A program made the position numbers and the translations under genes. From positions 82,993 through 146,992 of the forward strand of contig NZ_ATMR01000176.1 in NCBI RefSeq assembly GCF_000427335.1: DNA of 64,000 bases, in the 5' to 3' direction. Within the stretch, counting starts at the first letter, position 1; every line of letters begins with the position of its first letter. This DNA is from Winogradskyella psychrotolerans RS-3 (lineage in GTDB: Bacteria > Bacteroidota > Bacteroidia > Flavobacteriales > Flavobacteriaceae). Shown one piece after another: positions 29,636 through 38,250 of the stretch. The notes under the pieces were generated by a model that saw only the letters and a program-made list of their open reading frames with translations, was not told where the DNA came from and did no database searches.

Positions 29636-30985
29636 GTGACTTTTAACGACCTTAATTTAAATACACCTTTATATAACGCTTTAGACGATTTAGGATTTGA
29701 CACTCCTACTCCTATACAAGCAGAATCTTTTAATGTAGTAGCTGCTGGTAAAGATGTGGTTGGTATTGCACAAACTGGTACTGGTAAGACACTTGCCTAC
29801 ATGTTACCGATATTAAGAAATTTGAAATTTTCGCAACAAGAAAATCCTAGAGTTTTGATTTTAGTACCAACACGTGAATTAGTGGTTCAAGTTGTTAGTG
29901 AAATTGAAAAATTCTCTAAATACATTAACAATCGTGTTTTAGGTGTTTACGGTGGTACTAACATTAATACGCAAAAACAAGCTGTTGCACAAGGACAAGA
30001 CATCATTGTTGCCACTCCTGGTAGACTTTATGATTTAGCAGTGAGCCGTGTTTTACAGTTAAAGTCCATTCAAAAATTAGTAATTGATGAAGTTGATGTA
30101 ATGTTAGACTTAGGTTTTAGACATCAACTACTTAATATTTTCGATATTTTACCTCCGCGTCGTCAAAACATTATGTATTCGGCTACGATGACTAAAGATG
30201 TTGATGATTTAATTACTGACTTTTTTAAAAGTCCAACAAAAATATCAATCGCAGTTTCTGGTACTCCTTTAGAAAACATAAAACAAGAACGTTTTAATGT
30301 TCCTAATTTTTATACCAAAGTTAATCTGTTAGAACATTTGCTTCGCGATAAAGACGAATTCTCAAGAGTCTTAATTTTTGTGGCTTATAAGAAAATGGCA
30401 GATCGTCTTTTTGATCAATTGGAAGAATTGTTTCCGAATGAAACCTGTGTCATACACTCTAACAAAACCCAAAACTACAGGTTGCGCAGTATTGAGCAAT
30501 TTAGAGAAGGTGAAAACCGCTTATTAGTTGCCACAGATGTTATGGCAAGAGGTTTGGATATAGAAGGTGTATCTCATGTTATTAATTTTGACACACCAGA
30601 TTATCCTGAAAATTATATGCACAGAATTGGTAGAACTGGTCGTGCTGAAAAAGAAGGACATACTATTTTATTCTCGACTGAAAGCGAACAAGAAGGCTTA
30701 GAACGCATTGAAGAATTAATGCAAATGAAAATTGAAACCCTTGAGATTCCTGAAGATGTTACAATTTCAACTGAATTAATCGAAGAAGAGCGTCCGCAAA
30801 TACGAGAGCGAAACAACCCGATTAAGCGTCGTGATGAAGATGCTCCTGGACCAGCGTTTCATGAAAAATCTGAAAAGAACTCTAAAGAAAACTTAGGTGG
30901 TTCTTACAAATTCAAAATTGCAGCAAAATATAAGAAGCCGAAAACTAGAGGTGATAAAAATTATAATCAACGGAATAAGAAATAA
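29636..30985 (+). CDS. DEAD/DEAH-box ATP-dependent RNA helicase
   Basis: The 449-residue RNA helicase starts at GTG 29636. The Q motif follows directly (F..L.L...L..ALDDLGFDTPTPIQAESF), which supports this start. Motifs in order are AQTGTGKT (I), PTRELV (Ia), TPGRL (Ib), DEVD (II, in place of DEAD), SAT (III) and, in the second domain, FVAYKKMAD (IV), ATDVMARGLDIEGVSHVINFD (V) and HRIGRTGR (VI). The tail after residue 375 is basic and low-complexity, as in RNA-binding extensions. It likely acts in ribosome assembly or cold-stress RNA remodelling, by family knowledge. Its end lies 6 bp from the end of the convergent gene at 30992. Confidence 0.95.
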   Translation: MTFNDLNLNTPLYNALDDLGFDTPTPIQAESFNVVAAGKDVVGIAQTGTGKTLAYMLPILRNLKFSQQENPRVLILVPTRELVVQVVSEIEKFSKYINNRVLGVYGGTNINTQKQAVAQGQDIIVATPGRLYDLAVSRVLQLKSIQKLVIDEVDVMLDLGFRHQLLNIFDILPPRRQNIMYSATMTKDVDDLITDFFKSPTKISIAVSGTPLENIKQERFNVPNFYTKVNLLEHLLRDKDEFSRVLIFVAYKKMADRLFDQLEELFPNETCVIHSNKTQNYRLRSIEQFREGENRLLVATDVMARGLDIEGVSHVINFDTPDYPENYMHRIGRTGRAEKEGHTILFSTESEQEGLERIEELMQMKIETLEIPEDVTISTELIEEERPQIRERNNPIKRRDEDAPGPAFHEKSEKNSKENLGGSYKFKIAAKYKKPKTRGDKNYNQRNKK

Positions 30986-30991
30986 GCGCTT

Positions 30992-31462
30992 CTACTCTAG
31001 TTTTAATAAGTCGTCGCAATGCCTATCATAATCTAAACAAAGAATTCCTAAAGTATCTAAAAGTAACTGATTCAACTCTTTGTCTTTAGGCTTAATAGCA
31101 TATGCTAATTTAAATTCTGAGTAGGCGCCTGAAATTCTGCCTTTATTTAAGCGCTGTTTTCCTGATTTAATCAAAAAATTAAAAGCATCCCTATCTTTCT
31201 TTATAGCCCAAGCCAATTCTTGCTTATGTTGCAACCTAGAATGGTCTAACCAACTTGGAATATATAATGTAATAACCAACACCATAACAAGGAACAATAT
31301 TATTCCAAAATTATAACTTCCTTTATTATTTGAGTATTGAAGTTTAAATTTTCTACTATAGGTTGGGATCGCAGTAAATGAGCCCTTTCGTTGCATAGAA
31401 AATGGCTTACGAGGACGCATCCCATAAATCCATTTTTGCAAACCCAAACCCATGTAACCCAT
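30992..31462 (-). CDS. Small membrane protein with one TM helix and a TPR-like tail
   Basis: I do not recognise this 156-residue protein. It has a short basic N-terminus (MGYMGLGLQKWIYGMRPRKP), one strong membrane segment near residues 55-72 (FGIILFLVMVLVITLYI), and a C-terminal helical stretch around residues 85-150 with a TPR-like signature (AYSEFKLAYAIKPKDKELNQLL). The topology suggests a cytoplasmic N-terminus and a helical domain on the far side. It converges with the helicase gene 6 bp away and is separated from the AAA+ cluster by the hairpin at 31604-31636, so I do not count it in that operon. Confidence 0.75.
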   Translation of the reverse strand: MGYMGLGLQKWIYGMRPRKPFSMQRKGSFTAIPTYSRKFKLQYSNNKGSYNFGIILFLVMVLVITLYIPSWLDHSRLQHKQELAWAIKKDRDAFNFLIKSGKQRLNKGRISGAYSEFKLAYAIKPKDKELNQLLLDTLGILCLDYDRHCDDLLKLE

Positions 31463-31603
31463 AATATTACCTTTATATTATAGGTCTGATATTTGAAGGT
31501 TTTGTTACAGTTTTTTTAATAGATTATGAAATAATAACAGAATGTTAAATAAGTCGTTTGAGTAAAACAATTATTTATCAAATTGAAATATCATTAATAA
31601 AAA

Positions 31604-31636
31604 AGACCTGTTAGATTTTTAAAATCTGACAGGTCT
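31604..31636 (-). terminator. Terminator hairpin at the end of the AAA+ gene cluster
   Basis: AGACCTGTTAGATTTT (31604-31619) pairs with AAAATCTGACAGGTCT (31621-31636) with one mismatch. On the minus strand it is followed by a run of Ts (complement of the A run at 31600-31604). It lies 26 bp after the stop of the last cluster gene. Confidence 0.8.
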
Positions 31637-31661
31637 GAAATTATTTTATAACTTTAAAATG

Positions 31662-33359
31662 TTACTGTCCACTAACAGCCTTCAAAGAATCTAGTTGACG
31701 TTGTAAAGTATTAATCTTATCGGTATTATCTTCAATCCTCGGAATAGACATTAATGAATCCATTTGTTGTTCCATAATGTCTTCATCTTTTGGTTTTTCG
31801 TTATAAAAATAACCAATACCTTCACTCGCTCTCCAAGCTTCGTTTAATTGATTATAAACTTCTTCATCCCATGTACTCGGATGCTTTACATCTATCCAAA
31901 TAACATCTCTGTATTCACTGTCTATCAACACTAAATCTGGTGTTGCAGAACCGTCAAATTGCTGGGCATCCGTTGAGCTAATTGATGATATTGTTCCTAG
32001 GAAGAACATACGCTTTCTGCCTGCAATATCTTTTATATAAGGTCTAAATTCTACTGGTGTACTTGCCGTCCAATCGTATTCTTTTTTAGATTCTTTTACT
32101 TTTAATGGCATCGCAGAAACACCTGCATAACCTTGCTTTTTAGTCGCATGATCATAATAATATAATTTATCAGTTCCATCAGCAGGCACAAACACACTAT
32201 AACTTAAACTGGTACGCTCATCTCCCACTGGCTCTAAGCCAAACCAATGATACAATCCACTGTAAGCATCACTATTTGAACCCGAAAAATTGAAGTCAGT
32301 AACATAAGGTTGTTGATTTTGATCTTTAGGCATCACAGGAATTTTCACAGCCGTTTTCATGTTCCAAGGTAAAGGATCACTAAAGCCTCCTAAGAATTTT
32401 AACGATTCTGCTTCAAGTTGAGACACCTTTTCAGATAAGGTATTTTGTTTCATTAAGAACGGATAATTTTTAATGTCATCTGGACTTACATACGTTCCTT
32501 TTCCAATTAAAATCCGCTCCATATAATCGTTAAAATCGTGTTCTCCGTTTTCAATAATCATCACACCGCCAAAACTTGGATACGGAAAAAAGAAACCTTT
32601 CCATTTAATTAAACTCACCACTTGCACCCATTCACCATTATCATTTTTCATATAAAAGGTATCACTAGGCTCGTGATTAAATAGCATCCAAGGATTAAAG
32701 CGCTGCACTACGGCATTGTAAGTGTTTCTACTAAATTTTAATGACTCACCAATTGAAAACGTCACATCAATACGATTCTCATTAGAAAATCTAGGAAATG
32801 GAGTGGTACTACTTACCGAAAAGACTTCTTCCGTATTATCGCTAATACGTTGCATAACGTACTTTTCACTCGGTTGAATGGCCATGGTCCATTTATTCTG
32901 ACCATCTACCCTTACTAAATGTGGTAAGGACACATCTTTAGTTTCACCAACACTTTCATTGGCCATCGAAAAAACATTCCTTAACGGCTGAATACGTTCA
33001 TTTTGGGTTAATGGCAATTCGTTTATTTCAACTTTATCTATACTATTGAAAACATTATACGTTTTCATATAGTCGTACATTTTATAGTGCCAACCCACAA
33101 CATACAATAATCCAAAGAAGATAATGAGTAACGCTAAAACGGCTAATCGACTTCCTACTTTAGCTGATTTTCTGAATTTACGTAAGCCGAAAAACAGAAG
33201 TAATACACTTACCGATATAATAAAAATATACTTTCTTAGAAATAATAAAACAGGTTGATAGTCATCCCTAAAAAAGAATAATAACACTAATAATAGCAAT
33301 ACTACGAAAACAGTGATTCGTTTTTGTTTGCCTCCTTTGTTCCAATAGTTTTTTATCAT
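31662..33359 (-). CDS. Conserved membrane-anchored protein of the AAA+ cluster
   Basis: This 565-residue protein is not a family I can name. It has three membrane helices in the first 100 residues (about 16-31, 42-57 and 70-90), then a long, mostly soluble region with beta-rich character, containing NPWMLFNHEP, KWKGFFFPYPSFGG and VLIDSEYRDVIWIDVKHP. It ends in a coiled-coil-like tail (DKINTLQRQLDSLKAV). It is the last gene of the seven-gene minus-strand run and is followed by a terminator. A palindromic repeat lies between it and the preceding gene. The soluble region probably faces the periplasm (three helices), but the topology is uncertain. Confidence 0.8.
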   Translation of the reverse strand: MIKNYWNKGGKQKRITVFVVLLLLVLLFFFRDDYQPVLLFLRKYIFIISVSVLLLFFGLRKFRKSAKVGSRLAVLALLIIFFGLLYVVGWHYKMYDYMKTYNVFNSIDKVEINELPLTQNERIQPLRNVFSMANESVGETKDVSLPHLVRVDGQNKWTMAIQPSEKYVMQRISDNTEEVFSVSSTTPFPRFSNENRIDVTFSIGESLKFSRNTYNAVVQRFNPWMLFNHEPSDTFYMKNDNGEWVQVVSLIKWKGFFFPYPSFGGVMIIENGEHDFNDYMERILIGKGTYVSPDDIKNYPFLMKQNTLSEKVSQLEAESLKFLGGFSDPLPWNMKTAVKIPVMPKDQNQQPYVTDFNFSGSNSDAYSGLYHWFGLEPVGDERTSLSYSVFVPADGTDKLYYYDHATKKQGYAGVSAMPLKVKESKKEYDWTASTPVEFRPYIKDIAGRKRMFFLGTISSISSTDAQQFDGSATPDLVLIDSEYRDVIWIDVKHPSTWDEEVYNQLNEAWRASEGIGYFYNEKPKDEDIMEQQMDSLMSIPRIEDNTDKINTLQRQLDSLKAVSGQ

Positions 33360-33367
33360 GATTTTCT

Positions 33368-33440
33368 GTCATTCCTGCGAAGGCAGGAATCTATATTTAT
33401 TAAACGTTTCTTGTAGATTCCGCATCAAGTGCGGAATGAC
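33368..33440. repeat. Two-hairpin interspersed palindromic element
   Basis: Two stem-loops, ATTCCTGC/GCAGGAAT near 33371-33390 and ATTCCGC/GCGGAAT near 33418-33438, are enclosed by outer arms GTCATTCC (33368-33375) and GGAATGAC (33433-33440), giving a cloverleaf-like fold. The GTCATTCCTGCGAAGGCAGG word is a widespread bacterial interspersed repeat. It sits between two genes of the AAA+ cluster and may attenuate or stabilise the transcript. Confidence 0.8.
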
Positions 33441-33480
33441 AAGCTATTTTTTCAAACCCTAAATTAATCTAAGCTTATTA

Positions 33481-34017
33481 TTACATAAGACCCTTATCTT
33501 TCAAACGGTCACGTGCACTTGGTTTTTCTACTTCAGGTTCTGTTTTAATTTCTTTCTTTGCTTCCTCAACCACTTTAGGTTCTCTGGTTCTTAGATCCTC
33601 TATAAAATCTTTACCTTTTTCAACTACATCATCAAATTTATCTTCTAAAGATTCACTTTGCTCTTCAATAACTTCAGACGATTTAATTACAAAACCAGCA
33701 ATGTAAGTTCCTAAAAGCGTTCCAACGGCAAAAGATGCAAATGCAGAAACGCCATTGTAACTACTAAAAACAGCAATCGGTGTTAAAAACTCCACGATTA
33801 AAGCGGATACCAGAACCAAACTGACCACAAAAATAATACGTGGTAAAAGCGATTGTTTGTAAACAAATCCTTTTGGATTATCAGGACTCATTTGTAGCTC
33901 TTTACTATTGACTATTTTATTTAAAAAGCGATATGTAGTATTGCTATTAGATTCTCTCCAATACAGAAAGATTCCGAATAAAATGGCGGCTATAAATATA
34001 ACGAGTTCAATTCCCAT
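33481..34017 (-). CDS. Small membrane protein of the AAA+ cluster
   Basis: The 178-residue protein has three hydrophobic segments: residues 3-18, about 62-80, and about 90-112 with small residues (SAFASFAVGTLLGTYIAGFVI). The C-terminal third is highly charged and predicted helical (EEQSESLEDKFDDVVEKGKDF) and ends KPSARDRLKDKG. I do not recognise the family. The position between the frameshifted cytosolic gene and the 565-residue membrane protein suggests a membrane partner for the cluster. Confidence 0.8.
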   Translation of the reverse strand: MGIELVIFIAAILFGIFLYWRESNSNTTYRFLNKIVNSKELQMSPDNPKGFVYKQSLLPRIIFVVSLVLVSALIVEFLTPIAVFSSYNGVSAFASFAVGTLLGTYIAGFVIKSSEVIEEQSESLEDKFDDVVEKGKDFIEDLRTREPKVVEEAKKEIKTEPEVEKPSARDRLKDKGLM

Positions 34018-34156
34018 GGTTGTAAAAGTTAGAAGTTGGAAGCAGTTAAGATTGAAGCACGAAGCTTGAAGCTAGAAGTTTGCTGACAACTTGAATTAAT
34101 ATTTTCTTTGCGTCTTTGCGAGCAAAAAAATGCTCTACTAAATTAGTCTAAAATTA

Positions 34157-35391
34157 TTAAATATTGTTACGGATTCTTTCAATTACCCAATCCTTAAAAG
34201 AATCATCCCAAGTCAAATAATTTATATAAAACTGCTCTTTGTCATACCAATACAAGAATAATACATCCATTGGAGCAATGTTAATGAGTAACTTATGAAT
34301 TAAATCGCGATGCTCAGAAGACAACGATGAATGTGGCTGATGCAAGGCAAAATAAAAGGCCTGATCTACAATATCTTCAATTTTATAGGCATTACTATGT
34401 TCTAACTTTTCAAGATATATTTCGACACTCATTACTTGCTTTCTGGCATTGATGTCTATTTTGTTTAAATAACTTTTAAATAATACATTGTCATTTAAAA
34501 TATCCTTAATAGGATGTTCAGTCTCTTTTAAAAACTGAGCTAATTCAAACTTCTTAACGCGATCGTAATTTGGTGTTTTTACTAACGTCTCCAAATCACA
34601 TTCAATTATTAAATGATCCTTTAGCTTATCTACTAATTCTGGTTGATCAATATGATAAATCAGCACATCGTGAATGGTATCTTTTATCGCTTCCTTATAA
34701 TGTTCTTTACTTTCAAAAATGACTATCGGTTTTATAAAATCACGAAGTAAATACACTCCGTCAAAAGCCCTTGTGTAAAACGAATCTGTTCTAAATTGTA
34801 AGGGATGTAAGCTTAAGTCTCTATCTCTTAAATCGCCAAATATCTTTGCAGAATCTAGTAATTGTTGATGAATGCCTTCATCTATAAAGTTATTACCATT
34901 TTTAAATTTATCAACGAGATGTAACTGATCTTTTTGAACCTGTTCTAAGTTATCTATAAGCTTGAATGTGATATTGATTTTATCATACTTCAACACATCT
35001 AAAGGCTCATAAAACACATCGATATTCTGATCAAAATTTATACAAATAGCAGAATCTCTAGTAATATCATTAATTTTTTGACCATGCGTTCTAAAAACAT
35101 GTTGCATCATTTCCTTATCAAAAGAATGAAACGGTAGATACACAGGTTTCCCTTTTTGCAATGGTGAAATTATAATCCCATGTGGATTTGCATCACCATG
35201 ATTAAGGTAATGCATGTTTTTCTTTCTTCAGCAATATCAGGACTCCAACCCATGCCATCAATAAAAAATGAGGTCAACTTCGTTTCTGAAAACCCCAAAG
35301 TTTTCAAGCACTTGTTGTAACGCTCAACTAGTTTTCCGCTTATGGGAATAAGTTCGCTTCTGTATAGGTTAGCTTGTTTTAGTTTATTCAT
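34157..35391 (-). pseudogene. Conserved protein (DUF6638-like), split by a frameshift
   Basis: Two overlapping frames together make one protein of about 411 residues. The first (35391 down to about 35222) reads MNKLKQANLYRSELIPISG and on to FFIDGMGWSPDIAEERK. The second (from 35215) reads MHYLNHGDANPHGIIISP. One extra base in the T5 run at 35217-35221 gives AEERKNMHYLNHGDANPHG without a break. I recall a flavobacterial DUF6638 family with the LYRSEL, LVERYN and IDG.GWSPEIAEE pattern; that is from memory. The remainder is helical with no catalytic motif I can identify. It belongs to the AAA+ cluster. If the shift is real the protein is probably dead, since the second frame lacks its N-terminal 59 residues. 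A sequencing undercall is as likely. Confidence 0.8.
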
Positions 35392-35539
35392 CTTGTTGCT
35401 GTCTTTCGGCTTCGCTCAAGATAAACTTCAGCGGTAATCTCATTAATTATAATTAAATCTCTCAAAAAATCATTAATAGGTTTTAAAACTATTTCCCACT
35501 AAACACCATTGGTTTTATTTGACCTTCTTTTTTGTCTCA

Positions 35540-36139
35540 TTAGATTCCTTTGTACTCAGGAATTAGAATTTTATTAATCTGAGCATATTGCAATAACATA
35601 ATCGTTTTTGCATCTATAATCTCTTCTTTTTTAATCATTTCTAAAGCTTCTGAAAACGGAATTTCAAGAATTTCAATGTCTTCATCTTCACTTTCTAATC
35701 CGCCACCTTTACTAACTTTCATGCCCTCATCATATTCTGCAACAAATAAGAACATCTTTTCCGTTAAAGCGCCTGGTGATGTATATGCTGTTAAAACTAG
35801 CTTTGCATCACTTATTCTATAACCAACCTCTTCTTCTGTTTCTCTAATTATAGTTTCTAAAGGCTTATCATTATTATCTATAGCTCCTGCACAGGCTTCA
35901 ATTGACATACCCTCACTACTATTATTCTCATAAGCTGGCATACGGAATTGTTTAGTAAGAATAACCGTTTGTTTTTCTACATTGTATAGTAATATTGCAG
36001 CACCATTTCCACGATTATAACATTCGCGTGATAAACGTTTCCATTCCCCATTTTTAAATTGATAATCGTAATCGATTCTATCTAATCTTGCCCATTCTTT
36101 TGAAAGGGTTGTTTTAGTTATGTTCTTTAGGTTATTCAT
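35540..36139 (-). CDS. Nudix hydrolase, NudK-like
   Basis: The 199-residue protein has the Nudix box in the form G-x5-D-x7-RETEEEVGY (residues about 92-114), with Asp in the first acidic position, as in NudK/ADP-ribose pyrophosphatase-type enzymes. The N-terminal segment YDYQFKNGEWKRLSRECYNRGNG and the ILTKQFRMPAYEN strand fit the ADPRase/GDP-mannose branch. Such enzymes hydrolyse nucleoside-diphosphate-X compounds to NMP plus phosphorylated X. It sits inside the AAA+ run, 75 bp after the ATPase gene and 148 bp before the DUF6638-like gene. It could be a functional part or a passenger; I cannot tell. Confidence 0.9.
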   Translation of the reverse strand: MNNLKNITKTTLSKEWARLDRIDYDYQFKNGEWKRLSRECYNRGNGAAILLYNVEKQTVILTKQFRMPAYENNSSEGMSIEACAGAIDNNDKPLETIIRETEEEVGYRISDAKLVLTAYTSPGALTEKMFLFVAEYDEGMKVSKGGGLESEDEDIEILEIPFSEALEMIKKEEIIDAKTIMLLQYAQINKILIPEYKGI

Positions 36140-36214
36140 AAGATTTATCGTCGCTCGTTATTCACTGTGTCGGAATGACATAGACTTCACACTTTTTACT
36201 TTACACTTTTAAAT

Positions 36215-38170
36215 TTAATTCCCAAACTGCGCTCTAGCTTCACTATCTATATTCATCTGATTCACTCTCGCATCCACTTTTCGTTTAAAGTCTGTATCTG
36301 CTATGGTTGCTACATTATCTAAATAGCGAATCACTTCTTGTCGTCTTATATCTGAAAAGTTTAAACCTTTCATATTCGATTTCATTAATTCTTGAAGCAT
36401 TTTGAACTTCGTTTCATAATCCTTTTTAAAATACGTTTCAGGATTCTCAAACCAATCTTGTTCTAAATCGAAATCCGTAAGACGTAATGAAATTGCAGAT
36501 TGAATATTTCTAACATCTCTTGAAGAGAAAAACGGAAATATCTTCTGAATCTCTTTATACAAAGCCGCATAAAACATATGGTCATTGTTTTTGTGAAGCT
36601 TTTCTACTTTATTAAACGTATCGTGAACACGTTCTTCTGAAGGGTGATCGACCGCATTCAAAATTTCGCCCATACTGTTTGCTAAACCCTGATCTGATAA
36701 GTATTTATAAACTTCAGGATCTTTCATATTTACAAAATCTGGCATAGTATCTCTTAACTTCTTCCACCAGATGTAATCTTGATCCACAAAATCGTGCTCT
36801 GAGCGTGCTCCATCAATTTTAAATCGACCTTGTACACGAGAAATCACCGCTTTATCTAGCATTTCTGGTAGGTTGGTAAATAAACCAATTGAACTGTTTC
36901 CATAATTCACAGCATAAGCACCTTCTGTATATCTTAAAAATACACCAATCACTTCTTTTACACCTGCTGAAACTCCTTGAGCGGTTCGTTCTTGCAAATT
37001 ATTTTCGGCATCATCAATTGGTGCGAAAATTAATTTGGTAGGATCTTGCAGAGGCTTCATCCACTCTACCATTTTTTCGGCAGAACCACCTTGAAATGTA
37101 GATATCAGCGTATCTGGCATTGGATGAAATAAAAATGGAATATCTAAATTATCAGAATGTTCTTTTAATCGGGTGGCGATGGCAGCAATTAACATACTTT
37201 TTCCTGTTCCCGGAATTCCATAACCCATAAAAACAGGCATAAATCCACCTAATTCTTGAAATGGATTTTTCTTTGCTTCAATATCATAACTTAACAAACG
37301 TTCAGTTAATCGACGACCAAAATGTTTAGCATCTTTGTTACCTACTATTTGTTCGAACTGTATTTTATTGAATTCAATACTCTTTGCTGTCCCTTGAAAA
37401 ACATTTTCCCAACCGGAAACTGCAAAGTCTGAGTTTTCAAGTTTATACGTTCGGTCCGAAACGGTTTCCGTATATTCTAAACTGCTTTTACGTAGTTGAA
37501 TTTCTGCAATTAAAGCTTCAAAATAAACCACTGTAAAATCTATAACATCTTTATCTGACTTTATAATTTCAGGATGACCTAAATACTTGTCGTAATAAAA
37601 CAACTGACACGAAATTCCTTTTAGAGGAGTCAATAAAGACACTTCCGGAATACCTGCAAACTTCTGCTTCATCACCGATAAATCATCTGAAGCATGCGGT
37701 TTTAAATCATGTAAAATCTTATAAGCCGTGGCGAACAACATAAATGCCGTTGATGTATGCATTTTGCTTTCGTACTCTCGCCTTCCTGAACTATCTAATG
37801 CTGATTTATTCTCACTTAAACTCGATAAACCCGAAGCATCATAATACGAATCTTTAATCCATATGCCCAAAGTCAATCCTTCTTGTACAGCATACAACGT
37901 TTGATTTAAGAAAATAGGAAGTGCAACCGATTCTGGTAACAAACGCTTTTTTAAAGCCAAAATGGTTTTTGAAACTGAAGTGACATTGACGTTGCTTCCG
38001 TTATTGGCTCTAGACAAATACAATAAAATAGATTCGTCTTTAGCGTCGTTATCTTTGTTTTTAGCGCGTTGACCTTGTTCCCATTGAATAGATTTTAAGT
38101 ATGATGTTGCTTCATCGCGAAGCATATCTAATTCATTTTGTTTTATAGGGAAAGTTGAGTTGTGTTCCAT
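36215..38170 (-). CDS. AAA+ ATPase (classical AAA type) of an uncharacterised cluster
   Basis: Of the 651 residues, about 1-300 form an unrecognised helical N-terminal region and about 300-480 an AAA module. The module has Walker A GIPGTGKS near residue 320, a pore-loop-like STFQGGSAEKMVEW near 358, Walker B LIFAPIDDAEN near 380 (Asp in place of the usual Glu), and sensor 1/arginine finger region LFTNLPEMLDKAVISRVQGRF near 430. Residues 480-651 are helical. The pore loop and ISRVQGRF resemble classical AAA remodelling ATPases rather than MoxR or clamp loaders. I infer a hexameric, substrate-threading or complex-remodelling machine whose partners are the neighbouring genes. The real target is unknown. 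Confidence 0.88.
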   Translation of the reverse strand: MEHNSTFPIKQNELDMLRDEATSYLKSIQWEQGQRAKNKDNDAKDESILLYLSRANNGSNVNVTSVSKTILALKKRLLPESVALPIFLNQTLYAVQEGLTLGIWIKDSYYDASGLSSLSENKSALDSSGRREYESKMHTSTAFMLFATAYKILHDLKPHASDDLSVMKQKFAGIPEVSLLTPLKGISCQLFYYDKYLGHPEIIKSDKDVIDFTVVYFEALIAEIQLRKSSLEYTETVSDRTYKLENSDFAVSGWENVFQGTAKSIEFNKIQFEQIVGNKDAKHFGRRLTERLLSYDIEAKKNPFQELGGFMPVFMGYGIPGTGKSMLIAAIATRLKEHSDNLDIPFLFHPMPDTLISTFQGGSAEKMVEWMKPLQDPTKLIFAPIDDAENNLQERTAQGVSAGVKEVIGVFLRYTEGAYAVNYGNSSIGLFTNLPEMLDKAVISRVQGRFKIDGARSEHDFVDQDYIWWKKLRDTMPDFVNMKDPEVYKYLSDQGLANSMGEILNAVDHPSEERVHDTFNKVEKLHKNNDHMFYAALYKEIQKIFPFFSSRDVRNIQSAISLRLTDFDLEQDWFENPETYFKKDYETKFKMLQELMKSNMKGLNFSDIRRQEVIRYLDNVATIADTDFKRKVDARVNQMNIDSEARAQFGN

Positions 38171-38182
38171 TGATTGAGTTAT

Positions 38183-38207
38183 AAGTGAAAAGTGAAAAGT
38201 GAAAAGT
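38183..38207. repeat. Short AAGTGAAAAGTGAAAAG-type tandem repeat between cluster genes
   Basis: About three copies of the 8-base word AGTGAAAA follow one another in the gap between the 348-residue gene and the AAA+ gene. A loosely similar word appears on the other strand at 36190-36208. It is probably a simple-sequence spacer. Confidence 0.7.
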
Positions 38208-38250
38208 TTTCTTACTCGAATCTTCGAGCTTCAGACTCCAAACTTTCATC

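Noticed and set aside
35170..35220. Separate small gene at the 5' end of the DUF6638-like gene
   Set aside because: Its C-terminal residues after ERK are out-of-frame; the first 57 residues belong to the frameshifted gene.
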